Below the pieces are notes generated by a model. The model searched no databases and was not told where the DNA came from. It saw only the letters and a program-made list of their open reading frames with translations. 64,000 nt of DNA from Chrysopilus asiliformis. Its lineage: Eukaryota; Arthropoda; Insecta; Diptera; Rhagionidae. Location: NCBI GenBank assembly GCA_964034945.1, contig OZ035961.1, positions 8,168,501-8,232,500 on the forward strand, read 5' to 3'. The translations under genes were made by a program, and so were the position numbers. This document shows positions 36,523 through 51,500 of the stretch, one piece after another (the first letter of the stretch is position 1; the number at the start of each line of letters is the position of its first letter).

Positions 36523-39500
36523 TTAAATATGTTTCTCCTCTTTCAAAGTTTTGATAACAGAATCAAGACGAACTAGATTAACTTCGTCCTCTGTTATTGG
36601 TGACACTTTATCGAAGTTCATTTTTTTATTAGTTTTAATAAGTTCATTTAGTCTTCCTAACAGTTCATCGTCAATATCATCCGGGAGACCTAAAAATATT
36701 TTACATACTTGAAAACATAGTTACTTAGTTTGGTCATTTAAAAGCAAATTTTTTCAGTTCATTAAATAAAATATCAGTTGTGATCAACACAAAACTTTCT
36801 TCTACAAAATCTACGACCCTGCGCAATTTACGCTAGAGCCCTGTCGCGTTGTCAACCTAAGACGACCGCCCAATAAATTCTTGGTTTATTCAAAAATATC
36901 AAAAACGTACAAAATTTGAGATAACTTGAGAACGGTAAAATATATCAATTTACGGTAAATGGCAAAAATGTAGAAAATGTTAACATCTTTAATTATTCTT
37001 TTAACTGATTTGTCGAAAAACCGTTAGTTTGCAAATTATTCGCAAACATATGATTTTTTACTTATTAATGAAAATATCTCAATAACGGTAAAAGATAACG
37101 GATAACGGTAAGAAACAAAATTGTGCAGAATGCCATTCTCATTAATTCACTTCATACATTCAGTCAGCAAAAACCCGTTAGTTTTCGAGATAATCGCAAA
37201 AAACTGTTTTTTTTTTTGGAAATAAGGGTTTATCTCGATAACAGGTTGAGATATCGAGTTATAGCTAAAGACAAAAGTGTGGGAAATTTTATTTTCTCCA
37301 AGTTTTGTCATACTTAAGGCCACTAAAAAACGCGTAGTTTGGGAGTAAATCGAGAAAAACGAAATTGCGATTTTTGAAAAACCGCCATTTTGGATACTTC
37401 CGGTTAACGGATTTCCACCAAAAGTTGATAGGATCGTCCCATTTCAGGACCCAACATGCCTATAAAATTTCATGGCGCTAGCTCTATTAGTTTTTGAGAA
37501 ATTTTGTACACAGACTGACAGACAGACTGACAGACTGACAGACAGAAAGACATTTTTTAATATGACTCCAATCGACTCAGGAGACTGACAGACTGACAGA
37601 CAGAAAGACATTTTTTTAATATGACTCCAATCGACTCAGGAGTGATCGGGAAATGTTTTTTAGGCAAAATTAAGAGATCGAAATTTTTCATGAATACAAT
37701 ACAGTGTGACCTCGTTAGTTCGGATCAATTAAAACGGAGGTGATCCGTACTATCGAAATATCCGGATTACCGAAGAACTTTATTATATTGCTGTAAAAGT
37801 TACGAAACAGACTCCCAGTACATCCAAGAAATATATTTTATTGTTGAAGACAAGATATCATAAAAAACAAAACTGTTTATTAAAAAACTCAGTAATATTA
37901 GTTTGTTTTACAGTTTTTTTAGTTTGTAAAATTAGTGCAGACTCCCTTAATCTCCTTATAGCAAGGGTGTCTTGTAATGCCGCTTGATTTTCTTCCGCCC
38001 ATTATAGACATACACTGAAGCTGTTGATGACGACTCCGTGTTTAATATTACCTCTCATTTCAACCACTTCAAGACCTTACTCTTTTTCGTTACACACGTC
38101 TTCTAGAGGCAGCAAGTTTTCATTTCCATTGATCCATTCCGCGATCTATACTTCTGTTAATTGATCCTCTGTTCTTTTTGACGTCCGATATGGTTGAAGT
38201 TTCTACTTGGAATTCTCTAGCTAATGCCTTACCACTATCTCCCCTGCCCAGTTTCCAAAATGGTGTTTTTCTCGGCCAGAGACAATGTTTTATGTGATCT
38301 TTCGGTGGCATTTTGAAATACTCCGAAATCACATGAATAACAAAATGCAATGCCAGAGACAGGGATGACAGATGCCTACCGAAGAATCACCCTGTGGGCT
38401 CAAAATAGCTTTAAAATGGGGTGTGAAACCCCCTGTATATTTCCTTGGCCAGAAATACCTACAAAATTACTGTCATTCTGTGAATCCGGATTACCAAAAT
38501 AGGTCAAATCCGGATTACAATAGGCATAATGCAATGAATTAGCTTGTCCGAATTATTGAATAATTCGGATTACTGGAGGTCCGGACTAACAAGGTTACAC
38601 TGTACTTTATTATACTCCGTAGAAGAAAGTAATAACAATCAGTGTCGGCTAGAATGTTATTATTCTTTTGGAATTTTTGTCATCGTTTTTAAATTGATTT
38701 GCTTCGTTTGAAAGATTGTTCATGCTGCTTGAACATTGCCGTCTCTCAGTTTCTGATCTTCTTAATGGGAAAGGAATTATATTCATAATCAAACTACAGT
38801 GAAGCCTGTTTCAGCAGGACAAATTCCTGTCCGACTCTAAAAGATATATTGCAAACGATTTGTCAGAGTAATTTTATTGTCCAATTTCATTTTCCGCTTT
38901 TTATACCCGTATGGTGAAACCAAAGGGTATATTAGATTTGCCTTACCGTTTGTAACGCCAAGATCCCGTCATCACACAAAAAAATGAATTACACCATTGT
39001 GTTTAGAATGATAAAAACATAACAAAAGCTATAATTGCCAATCTGGCAATCATTGGAGACCCGTATGGTAATATTCGTATCAAAATTCGAACAGTTGTAC
39101 CAAAATTCCACTTTGAAGTCAAACTTTCCAATAAGATTTTTTAAAATGTATTCCAATCGGATTTTGATGTATGGGAGTTTTATGTAGAATCATATCCTAA
39201 ATAACTTTTGTTCTTGGACTTTTTTGATAAGATGCATCGTTTTTGAGATATTCGCAAAAAAACGTTTTCGTTCGTATGGGGGGTACCCCCCCTAATGGTC
39301 CATTTTTGCCCATTAACGAACTTACCTTGCATTTTACGAAAAACGAATCTGCGTAAAATTTCAAGTCTCTAGCTCAATCCGTGCGCCCGCAATCCGCGCC
39401 ACAGACGGACAGACGGACGGACAGACAGACGGACGGACTGACGGACATGCAAAAATTAATTATTTTTATACCCGTATGGTGAAACCAAAGGGTATATTAA

Positions 39501-42500
39501 CTTTGCCTTACCGTTTGTAACGCCAAGATCCCGCCATCGCACAAAAAAATGAATTACACCAGTGTATTTAGAATGATAAAAAAAATTGTATTTTGCATGT
39601 CCGTCCGTCTGTCTGTCTGTCTGTGGCGCGGATTGCGGGCGCACGGATTGAGCTAGAGACTTGAAATTTTGCACATATCCGTTTTTCGTAAAATGTGAGG
39701 CTAAGTTCGTTAATGGGCAAAAATGGACCATTAGGGGGGGGGGTACCCCCATACTAACGAAAACTTTTTTTCTGAATATCTCAAAAACGGTGAATTTTAT
39801 CAAAAAAGTCCAAGAACAAAAGTTATTTAGGGTATGATTCTACATAAAACTCCCATACATCAAAATCCGATTGGAATAAATTTTAAAAAATCTTATTGGA
39901 AAGTTTGACTTCAAAGTGGAATTTTGGTATAACTGTTCGAATTTTGATACGAATATCACCATACGGGTCTCCAATGATTGCCAGATTGGCAATTATAGCT
40001 TTTGTTATGTTTATCATTCTAAACACACTGGTGTAATTCATTTTTGTGTGTGATAACGGGATCTTGGCGTTACAAACGGTAAGGCAAAGTTAATATACCC
40101 TTTGGTTTCACCATACGGGTATAAAAAGTTGAATTTAGCATGTCCGTCCGTCCGTCTGTCTGTGGCGCGGATTGCGGGCGCACGGATTGAGCTAGAGACT
40201 TGAAATTTTGCACAGATCCGTTTTTCGTAAAATGTGAGGCTAAGTTCGTTAATGGGCAAAAATGGACCATTAGGGGGGGTACCCCCCATACGAACGAAAA
40301 CTTTTTTCTGAATATCTCAAAAACGGTGAATTTTATCAAAAAAGTCCAAGAACAAAAGTCATTTAGGATATGATTCTACATAAAACTCCCATACATGAAA
40401 ATCCGATTGGAATAAATTTTAAAAAATCTTATTGGAAAATTTGACTTCAAAGTGGAATTTTGATACAACTGTTCGCTGTTCACTTAAATCACCATACGGG
40501 TTTTCAATAATTGCCAGATTGGCAATTATAGCTTTTGTTTTGTTTATATTTCCAAAAGATAGTGGAAAAATTGATTCCAGAGTTCATAAAAGACGCCTTT
40601 TTTAAGAGGGAGGGGAAGTATAAAAAATCGCGGAAAACGTTAGTATGGAAGTGCGTGTGAAAATACGAAAATTAGTTTGACGTATTTTATGAAAAGCCCA
40701 TAAGTTCAAATTTTATGAGTACGAATTCAAAACTAAAAATCGTTAATATACGGTATCAATAAAAATATTAATAGAGCTAAGAAGCAATTGCTACTGTAGA
40801 CTTACCTTCAATAATGCACTGGCTGGTAAAGCATGGATAAATTAAGTCTCTCGGATATTTACGGATTCTTTCAATTTGTGCCAGTGAAACGTTTCCATAA
40901 TCAATGAACTGAACTGATGGATGACCATCACCAGCAACTTCAATGCATGCCGCTCTATACCATATATCGTCATCATATTTCACCAAGCATATTTCATCAA
41001 CTCTGTATGCGATTTTTTAATAAGTATAAAAATCGTCAAAAATTACGTTCTTTTCAGGTCTTGCAGGTGGGCTCACCCCATAAGTATCATTTCCATAGAG
41101 AAAACTCAGAAGTCTTGTTCCCAAAAATTCTACTCGGAGTTTTTGTTCTAGACAAAAAATCAATTTTGTGAATTTTAGATCTTTCTACATGCCAAATGAC
41201 TTGAGCAGAAATTTCGATGAGTTTTTTCAGTGAAAATGACACTTTCAAACATGATCCGAAAAATACGCAGAAAAATCCAAAAGCGACTATTTATCTTACC
41301 TTGGAGTGTATGGTCCTGATGCCCTTTCCGCGTATTCGTTGATCTGTTTATTAAAAGACCTTAAAGTGGGAGTATCATCAATATGTAAACCTGAGATACA
41401 GCCAGTAGATTGAAGCAGAGACGTATCAGTTACAACTATTAGCATGTTCACACCAGCGGGCAATAATTTCATTTCAATATCCTAAAACATTAAAACCAAT
41501 CTTTAATATTTTCAATGATAATTTAAGGACAATCACATATTTTGTCAATAAAAAAACTAATTTAAGACGATATAAATTGTTTACCTCGACAAATACCGGT
41601 GCATCATTGGGTTTTGCAATTGGCACTTCTTTTAATTCCAAAATTTTCTTATTGATATTTTCATTGTTTGATGTGTCAATTAATTCAACTTCGTAAAATT
41701 GTGTGTCGTCAGTTCTCTCGCCATAAATAATTTTAAGATTTTTGCCAACAGCCTCAGGGAAGGAGTCCATATAAGTTTTGACTTTCTCATTTTGTTCGAA
41801 TTCTGGAACATCCTTCAAATAGCAAGACAATGCATGCCGTGTACGACGTGCCCCCACCTCTGATATATGTTTTAATTCTGATAACTTTCTGATGGCCGTA
41901 TTGCCAAAGTCAATGTAGGCAACAAGAATTGAATCTTTACTTATTGGATTCATTACAATAACGCGGTAAAAGCCAGCATTTTCAAATTCGGAAATAAGAA
42001 GGGTGCCTCTTGTTGGCATTTCTGTAAGTGTTTCAGCATTTTTAGCGTCCCTGTGAACGATTTGCAGTGTCTCAGTATAGTAGACATTATCTTCAGGAGC
42101 CAATGATCGAATGAAAACTCTTCTCGTGGTCAAAACGGATGTAATTCCTACAAGAGAGCCACTTTTCGGAAACTCGGCTGTATTCGGTAAAATATCTGTG
42201 CCTTTATTACTAGAATCTTTGTTGCTAGTTGAGGCAGAATTTTGCGATTGTTCCAATTTTTCTTCTTTCTTCTGTTGCTGTTGCAACTGTTGCTGTTGCG
42301 GTGGTGGTGATTGCTGAAACTTTTGTGGTACTATTGTATGAGACGCCTGTTGGTTGTTTGGCTTATGCTGTAATGGCTTTTTCTGTTGTTGTTGTTGTTG
42401 ATGATAAGAAGCAGATCCATTTTGTTGCGATAGAGGGATTGTGTCATTGACTTTTGGGGCAATCCGATTATTCCTGTTGCTTGCTTCATTAGTCACCCCA

Positions 42501-45500
42501 TTTGTAAATAGCGGTTTTTGTGACTGGCCTGCAGGACTTTTGGTTAAGTTTGGAGTATCTTTAGGTAAGCCCATTTTACCAACTTGTGGAGAGTTACTTG
42601 ATACCAATTCACTAAAATAAAATATTTGTTGATATTTGAAGATACTAATAAACATAACAAAAGCTATAATTGCCAATCTGGCAATTATTGAAAACCCGTA
42701 TAGTGATATTCGTATCAAAATTCGAACAGTTGTACCAAAATTCCACTTTGAAGTCAAACTTTCCAATAAGATTTTTTAAAATTTATTCCAATCGGATTTT
42801 GATGTATAGGAGTTTTATGTAGAATGATATCCTAAACAACTTTTGTTCTTGGACTTTTTTGATAAGATGCACCGTTTTTGAGATATTCACAAAAAACGAT
42901 TTCGTTCGTATGGGGGGTACCCCCCCTAATGGTCCATTTTAGCCCATTAACGAACTTAGCCTCGCATTTTACGAAAAACGAATCTGTGCAAAATTTCAAG
43001 TCTCTAGCTCAATCTGTGCGCCCGCAATCCGCGCTACAGACAGACAGGCGGACGGACAGACAGACAGACGGACGGACAGACAGACAGACGGACGGACATG
43101 CAGAAATTAATTATTTTTATCATTCTAAACACACTGGTGTAATTCATTTTTATGTGTGATGACGGGATCTTGGGGTTACAAACGGTAAGGCAAAGTTAAT
43201 ATACCCTTTGGTTTCACCATACGGGTATAAAAATACTGGAAGCATAAAAGATTTTTTGTACAGAAATTTCCAACTTACGGCATTGAAAAGCAAATGTAAC
43301 GATGTTTCTGCCAATCTTTCTTCTGGCAATCCCTGGAGCAATAGAAATCCCCACATCTTTGACAAACTGAGGTGGCTTCTTTATTACAAAGCATGCATTT
43401 CCCAATTGAAGACACATTCTCATCGAAATATCGAGATTTTTTAACCAATTCATCCTAATACAGAAAAAAAGTTTTATAAAATCATTTATCGAAAATAGTG
43501 AAAAAAAAATACCGCAGATTTATTATATTTTCCTTCAGACGCATTTGCCTTCTTTCTGATGTTATCAGCAGTTTGTCTTGGTTCTCTATTCAAACGAAAA
43601 AAAAAAGGTTTTGGTTAGAATAAATGTTGAATTCTGAATAATTTTTTTAAAGCGAAAGTCTGCATATTAGGATAAGTTTGCATATCGGGATAAGTTTGCA
43701 TAGTTGGACAGCTTCAGACGCGGGACACTTTTATATAGTCTCCATTTTTCGGCAAACACAAACCCAGGATGCAGAATGTTTTGGTTACAGAAATCCATTC
43801 CCTGGGGTTCTCTTTTTTGAGAAATTTAAGCTGTATGACAGCACCCGGTGTATAAAATCTCCTTTTCAAGTTCTCCTAAATTTATTTAATCTTAGAAATT
43901 CCACTTTACACTGTTATTTATTTTTTAAATTATTGCCAAAAGAGTAAAAAAAAATAATATTAATACTATTTAACTGTTCTTGTGGCAGTACGGGCGCTAT
44001 GATTCAATGGGAAAATAAACAAATATGCATAGTATATACTAAAATTTCTACCAAATCTGTTTTTTTTTTTAAATTTCGTCTAAAATATTTTATTTAAATC
44101 TTGAAGTATGAAGCTTGGAAGTAAAAGTATGAAGCTTGGAAGTAATTGGCTTATAATAAAAGACTTACTCATAGAAAGATCGACCCGTGTAGGTTTGGCG
44201 ATTGTTTTGCAAATTTTTGTTTGCTTGTTGCTTTATTTGATGTTTTCTAGTGAGATTTCGATCCCGATGATGCATATCGTTTTTCACTAGAAATTCTCTT
44301 TTTGGATCAACCTTTTGTAAATTAGAATTTTCGTAATCTTTTTCGGTTACCAGGTTTTTAACTACCAATGTTTCACTAGGTCGCGGAGGATTGGTAAATG
44401 GTCCAAGTATTGATCTGCGGATAGAATTAAATTAATCCTCCAGAAACATAATTACATGAGTTAACACTATGATTATAAGATATTTTTTTTACACATAAGT
44501 TATTTCACTATTAATTTTTGGGTTATTTTTTGTTTATTGGAAAAATGTAATCCTAATATCTAGTTATAAATACATTCCATTGTTCAAAAAAACTTCTGAT
44601 GTGAACAGTACATGACTTTCGTATACAAAATCTATGCCCTTGCATATTTTACACTATAACTCGACGAATAAAATTTTAGTTTATATAAAAATATTAATTT
44701 TTTTCTACAAAATCTGAAATATCTCGATAACGGTAAAAGATAAAAGGAAAAAATGTACAAAATTTAAATATCTTTAATTCTGTTTTTAATTGCTTTTTAA
44801 AAAAACCGTTAATTTGAAAGGAACTTGCAAAAATCTATTTTTTACTTTTTAATAAAAAAAAACATCTCAATAACGTTAAAATATAACGGATAACTGTAAA
44901 AGACAAAATTGTGGACAATGCAATTCTCACTAATTCATCTCCGGCATACAACTAGCAAAAACCCGTTATTTTTCGAAAGAATCGCAAAAAACTGATTTGT
45001 TTAAAATAACAGTTCTATTAAAAAAAAATTGTAGGAAGTTTTATTGTCCCAACTTTTGCTATGCATAGTCTAAAAAACGCAGAGTGCCGGGTTAAATCGA
45101 AAAAAACGAAATTGTAATTTTTAAAAAGGCGCCCTTTTGTTTATTTGAGCCTGTTCACATTGGTTGAAATAGTCCGCCTATTTAGGACAGAAACTGTCAA
45201 ATTCAGGACAAGGTGAGGAAGTGGGGCTGCTGATAGGAAAATCCTCCTCAAACCTAAAATCTCCGTTTTCATGCCTGGAGCCCAATGAACGCAAAGCGAA
45301 CACATAAACTGTCACTTACAAGTTTGTTTGATAGAAATCATTTGAAGTGAGCATAGTGAACGCAGAGAACGCACCTACAACGCAAAAGTTTGTTAACTTC
45401 TAACATTAGGCGATGCGCCACGGGGCATGGGCATGCTGGTGCAACGAGCAAGTTACGGGCAAGACGGTTTCGGGAAAGGTTTGTGCTACTCCAGAATCTG

Positions 45501-48500
45501 ATTGAACGGAGTAAAGCACACACACATATAAGACATAACGAGTTTTAGTTCCTATTTCTAGCGATACACACGCACACAATTGAAATGAAACGTGTAACTA
45601 TGTAGCAGGGCAAAAGAGCAAGCGCAGCGAATGCGCAGCGAACACGAAAATAAACTATCGTTGCACCGGCATGCCTATGCCCCGTGGCTGAAATGTTGCG
45701 CTCCGTGACAGTTCACAGCGTTGCAGTTGCGTTCGCGTTGCGTTCATTGGGCTCCAGAGGTAAGTTTTGAGAAATCTTGTAGCTGTATAGAAAGGCATTT
45801 TTATAATAATGCTCCAATCGACTCAGGAGTGCTCATGAAATGTTTTTTAGGCAAAATAAGAAGAGCTCGAAATTTTTCACGATTGAATTCTTTTATAGAA
45901 AAATGCGCAATAAAAGAGAATTAGATATTTTTTTTATTAATTATATAAGTTTAAACGCAAATTATATCGATTTGAAATATACTTTTGATGCAAAAATATG
46001 TCTATGTTTAGGTTCAAAACTTAAGGTTATCTCAGAACAACTGGAACTGTCCCAAAATTATATACACAACACCCGTATTGCAATTGTCGTGTCGTTTTCG
46101 ACAAGAGTCGTTTTACGTGTTATTGTTAGTGCTTTTCTACGGGATGTTATCACGAATCTGGTGTTTTATTATTGTGCTAGGCGAAAAGAATTTGATTTAA
46201 ACTTTTTGTATTTGCAATTACAAAAAGTTCGTTCAAATCTAAAAATTAGAAGAAATAAATTGAATGCTGTAACTTGAGATAGCATACCAGTGCTTTTTTT
46301 TACTGCCAAAAATGCGACTGATGCAACGTTAAGAAATTCCTAACAGAAGAGTGTCTTTTATAAGTGTTTTAGGCATTTAAGTTGTAACACGATGAAGTGT
46401 TTTTCTCGCTCGTAAAATTATGGGATATATTAGCCCGTAAAATTTTCCATTTGAAACTTAAGAGCCGATCTTAATATTTATGATTCATTTAGTGAGACAT
46501 CTACTAGATTTAAAAACAAAGAATTGATTTTTTACAAACAAACAGTTTTTAGAGAAACGTCTAAACAAAATCATTACAATTACTCAACTTCTTGTTTAGA
46601 TTTCATCCACCACAAAAGTAAACTAATATCGTGCTGCGATATTATAAGCCGAAGTATAAAATTTGAGGCAATTTTTCACAACAAATCAGCTTTTGCAGGA
46701 CTTCACTGTCGTTCAGATCTATAGTTATGAGCCTAGTAAGTCTTATAGCAATGAATTTCACAATCGATTGCAGACATTCAATTGAAATATTTTATGTAAG
46801 CTTCTGGTACAACGTAAATCATATTTGTCACAATTTAATAGTGTAACGGTTGGATATCGGAAGTGATTTTCTTTACAAAAAATTTCGCGCTTCAGTTGAA
46901 CATAATCAAAATTTCATCCATGTGAAAATACACGTGCCAGATGTGAGGTATAGAAAATGCCGATCTGTGCCTGCTATCGGACCAAAGAATATTCCATCGA
47001 AATCTGAAGACAAGAATGAAAAAAAAAAAAGGATTTCAGGTATACAAACAACTACAAAACCTGGGCCCGTATTCTAGAACTCGTACCGAGTCAAATCTCT
47101 ACCGAGTGGTACAAAAAGCGATTCTTGAACTCGGAAACGAGCGATATCTCTCAAAAGATAGTTTCAGATTCATATTGACCTCACTCGGCAGGCTAACGTC
47201 ACCGAGTATTTACTCGCAAGAAAATCGGTGGAAATCCGTTAACCGGAAGTATCCAAAATGGCGGTTTTTCGTTTTTCTCGATTTACTCCCAACTACGCGT
47301 TTTTTAGTGGCCTTAAGTATGACAAAATTTGGAGAAAATAAAATTTCCCACACTTTTGTCTTTAGATATAACTCGATATCTCAACCTGTTATCGAGATAA
47401 ACCGTTATTTCCAAAAAAAAAACAGTTTTTTGCGATTATCTCGAAAACTAACGGGTTTTTGCTGACTGAATGTATGAAGTGAATTAATGAGAATTGGATT
47501 CTGCACAATTTTGTTTCTTACCGTTATCTTTTACCGTTATTGAGATATTTTCATTAATATGTAAAAAATCATATTTTTGTGAATAATTTGCAAACTAACG
47601 TTTTTTCGACAAATCAGTTAAAAGAATAATTAAAGATGTTAACATTTTCTACATTTTTGCCATTTACCGTAAATTGATATATTTTACCGTTCTCAAGTTA
47701 TCTCAAATTTTGTACGTTTTTGATATTTTTGGATGAACCAACAATTTATTGGGAGGTTGTATTGGGTTGACAATACGACAGGGCTATAACGTAAATTGCA
47801 CAGGGTCGTAGATTTTGTAGAAGAAAGTTTTGTGTTGACCACAACTGATATTTTTAATTTTTTTTTTATTATTTCAAGTTATAATGATCACTTCTACAAT
47901 AAGCAGCATCTTTGAAGTGCGTCAAAAAGTATTGAGTGAGGATGCCTTAAACTGTATTTGAGAGTCTCACTGCGATCTTTTGTACAAATATCGACTTGTT
48001 TGGATTTTTAACATTTTTGGTCAGTCATATCTCAAAATAAATTAAAATGATTATTCCGATAACAAATTTGAATTTCCATTGAATGCGTAAACAAGATTTC
48101 CCAGTGTGTTTTTTGGGACATTCGATTGTTGCAATTTAAGGATTTGCGCAAATGGCTTAAATTTTACTTGGCGCATAAATCGAGCTTTGCCTGTAATACA
48201 TCGTTTTCGAGAAAATTCCAACAAAAAAACTGTGTTATTTGTATAATGAAGGAGAGAAGGAATGGTTTGATTTTGCCCGATCAAGAACTTAGCACTGATA
48301 TTTACGAGAAACGTAACTGTAAAAAATGGCACGCCTCTAGATCTTTTGTCATCCCAAACACCCTGGTGTAGTTAATTTGTGTGTCCGACGACTCGTTTGA
48401 TGTAACGCACGGTAATACTAAATCTAATATACTACTATATGAATCTCATATAGAATATAAAAATTGTTTCACGATGAAGAAGTCAGGTAATTTAATACAT

Positions 48501-51500
48501 TGATGGCGAGTTGCACGAAACTTTTAGCGAGATGTCACACTGGCCATCAGCTCTTGCAGCTGACTGATCCCGACATCAATTGCACATGTAATCCAATTGC
48601 GCATGTAGGGATGCCAACGATACCTCGATGTTTGCAAAACATCGAGGTATCGTTGAAAAATATCGAGTTTTAATCTCGATGTTGAACAGGCGGATATATC
48701 GAGGTATCGATGTTGTTATCCACGATGTTAGAACATTACTCTTCATAAAATTAGTAGAGGAACTAATTTTAGGACTAGAGGGACTAGTTTTTAGATCGAT
48801 TTAATATTCTACTTAAAGATTTGTTTAAATTTTCTTTGGTATAAATTTTCGGTTCCATCTTTCTACAAGATTTCGCGAAAAATACCAGAGCTAGCCATGA
48901 AATTTTACAGAGAAGTTTGGTCCTGATGTGAAAATCCGTTAACCGGAAGTAATCAAAACGGCGGCTATTTAAAAACTACGATTTCGTTTTTTTGCGATTT
49001 ATTCCAAAACTAAACATTTTCCAGTAGTCTTATGTATTACAAAACTTGGAGACAATAAAATTTGCTCCATTAATGTCTTTTACTAGAACTCCGTTATGAA
49101 GATATAGCGGTATTTCAAAAAAAATTAGTTTTTTGCGAATATCTCGAAAACTAACGGGTTTTTGGTGGTTCAACGTATAAGACGAAGTAAAACCGTGTTA
49201 ATTCTACCTGGGTGCACTCCACACACAGTAGAGCATCCGTCAGGTGGCTAAATTATTTATTAAATTTAACTTTTTCAAGACATCGGAAAAACATCGAGGT
49301 ATCGATGTTTTCAGGACGATGTTTTTTGACATCGATGTCGCCTTAAAAAAACATCGATTTTCGATATATCGAGGTTTTATGAACGATGTTGCATCCCTAG
49401 GCGCATGGCACATCATAAAATGTTGACTTTAAAATAATTACTAGTTGGGGTCATCATAAAATTTTGGCAAGTCTGTTTAACTAATAACTAATAAACTTTT
49501 GAACACGATGTCCATCGAATAGGAGAAATTAAACACAGCAATCGTACAATTGCAGGAAAAGGTAGATGCTTGTACGATTGCACAGATTCAGTTTTTTAGC
49601 AGAGAAATACGGAGAAGTTCTTCCTCCTAGCCCGACATTTTGACGTTTGAGGTCAGCTGATCCCAGTTCAGTGTGTCATGTCAAATGATCGAATCAAATC
49701 AGTTCATGCAGCTGCGCGACCTGATGTCGGGATCAGTCAACTGCAGGAGCTGATTCGCCAGTGTGACATCTCGCTTAGAGGCCACTAAATTGAGTTAACA
49801 CGCTCTTTTTGCTTGAAACTCGCATGTTCACTCTATTTAGCGATCGCCCAAATCTCGTTAATCTCATCATTAAACTATATACCTGATTGTATATTATTTA
49901 AATAAATGAAAATGAAAAAATATACATTCAAAACATGACTGTTAAAAAAAACCCTTAATATGCCACCAACTAAAGACATGAAAAAAGGTAAGGGAGATGT
50001 CCCACTGGCGCATCAGCTCCTGCAACTGACTGATCCCGACATCAGGTCGGGCAGCTGCAGGCACTGATTCGATCAGTTGACATGGCACACTGAACTGGGA
50101 TCAGCTGACCTCAAACGTCAAAATGTCGGACTCGGAGGAAGAACTTCTCCTTATTTCTCTGCTAAAAAACCGCAGCAGTGTAAAACGTAGAAAATATTGG
50201 GTACATCCGTTTATAAAAAGAAATGCGCAATTAAGTTCGGCAAATAAAACCTTCAAAGCAGGAAAATTTCAAAACTTTCACACGATGTCCCAGGAAAGTT
50301 TTGAAATTTAGCAATTTCCGGAAAGCAATCAAACACCGAGGAAAATTGTGAAGCTCCAGCCGGAATAACAATTGACGAACTGGGAACAACTTCTACAAGA
50401 CATGTCAATGAAACACAGGCACGGAGAAATTATTTGGCCAATTATTTTATGCGAAAAGAAAATGCCTTACCGTGGCAATGGAAGTATTGCCTTTAAATCT
50501 AAAATAAAGTTATAAAACATTTACTTACGCGGTAGTTTTACTTCTTCTGCGATTTGTTTCCACTCCATTTCTATCCTATCCCTCTTCCCATAGAAAGGAT
50601 CTGTGCAATCGTACAAGCATCTATGTTTTTCTACAGCTTGTACGATTGCTGTGTTCAATTTCTCTTCTTTGGTAGACATGTTTATTTTCGCTTGTCAAAA
50701 TTTTTTGATATTCCCACAAACTAATTATTTTAAAGTCAACATTATATGAACTAGAGAGCCTATAACCAAGAGAGTGGCCAATAGATTGTGCTACTGACAA
50801 CAATTATTACCGCCAGACGAAAAAAATATCGAAAATTATCATTTTATTGTATTTAATCTAACAAAAATGACATTAGAAACTACCCGACATGTTTCTGATA
50901 TCAGCTACATTTAGATCAGTTCAAAAAAGTCAGCTTTGTCTCCCAGACAGTCAGCTGCACATTTTTTGCAGTGTGCCATGCGCCATTTGATTACATGTGC
51001 AACTGATATCGGGATCAGTCAGCTGCAGCGGCTGATGGCCAGTGGGACATATCGCTAATAGGTATAAAAATAGTGCAAATTGTTCTATAGCTCTGAAGGG
51101 TATTTGATGTGGTATACGTTTTGTAAAATCTTAGTTGTTGACGAATGATTTATCAAAACTAGCGACGATAACAAATTTACATTGAAAAGAAAATCGCATT
51201 TGCCATGTCTAATTCGAAGAATGATGAATCAGATTGTGAAATTAAAAATATGAATTCTGCTCGTAAGGTATTAATACTTCCAACCATGATAAATACGAAG
51301 AATATTGCTCGTTTTCTATGACCTGGACAATAAAATAAAAGGTAAGCATTTTTATACAACAGCAATAATTAGTTAAAAAAACAAGGACATCCATTTAAAG
51401 TACGGGAAAACCTCGATTTTAAATGTGAATTTCAAATTTTTTGGAAAAACCAGTTTTTTATAATTCTTAACTTTAACGATCGTACTTGAATTATTCGTGC

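Larger units (their letters stand above)
48527..49774 (-). mobile_element. PIF/Harbinger derivative, copy 1
   Basis: The ends GCGAGATGTCACACTGG and (reverse) GCGAGATGTCACACTGG are flanked by TTA on both sides (48524-48526, 49775-49777). The right part (49550-49740) is the reverse of the start of copy 2, including the beginning of its transposase frame. The middle is occupied by the hAT-like element. Confidence 0.85.

Noticed and set aside
45840..46277. 145-codon frame in vret intron 3
   Set aside because: Starts within the R2 tail, no recognisable motif, AT-rich composition; no splice context.
47016..47465. 149-codon frame
   Set aside because: It runs across the border of a MITE-like piece and the reversed R2 repeat; other R2 copies do not keep it open.
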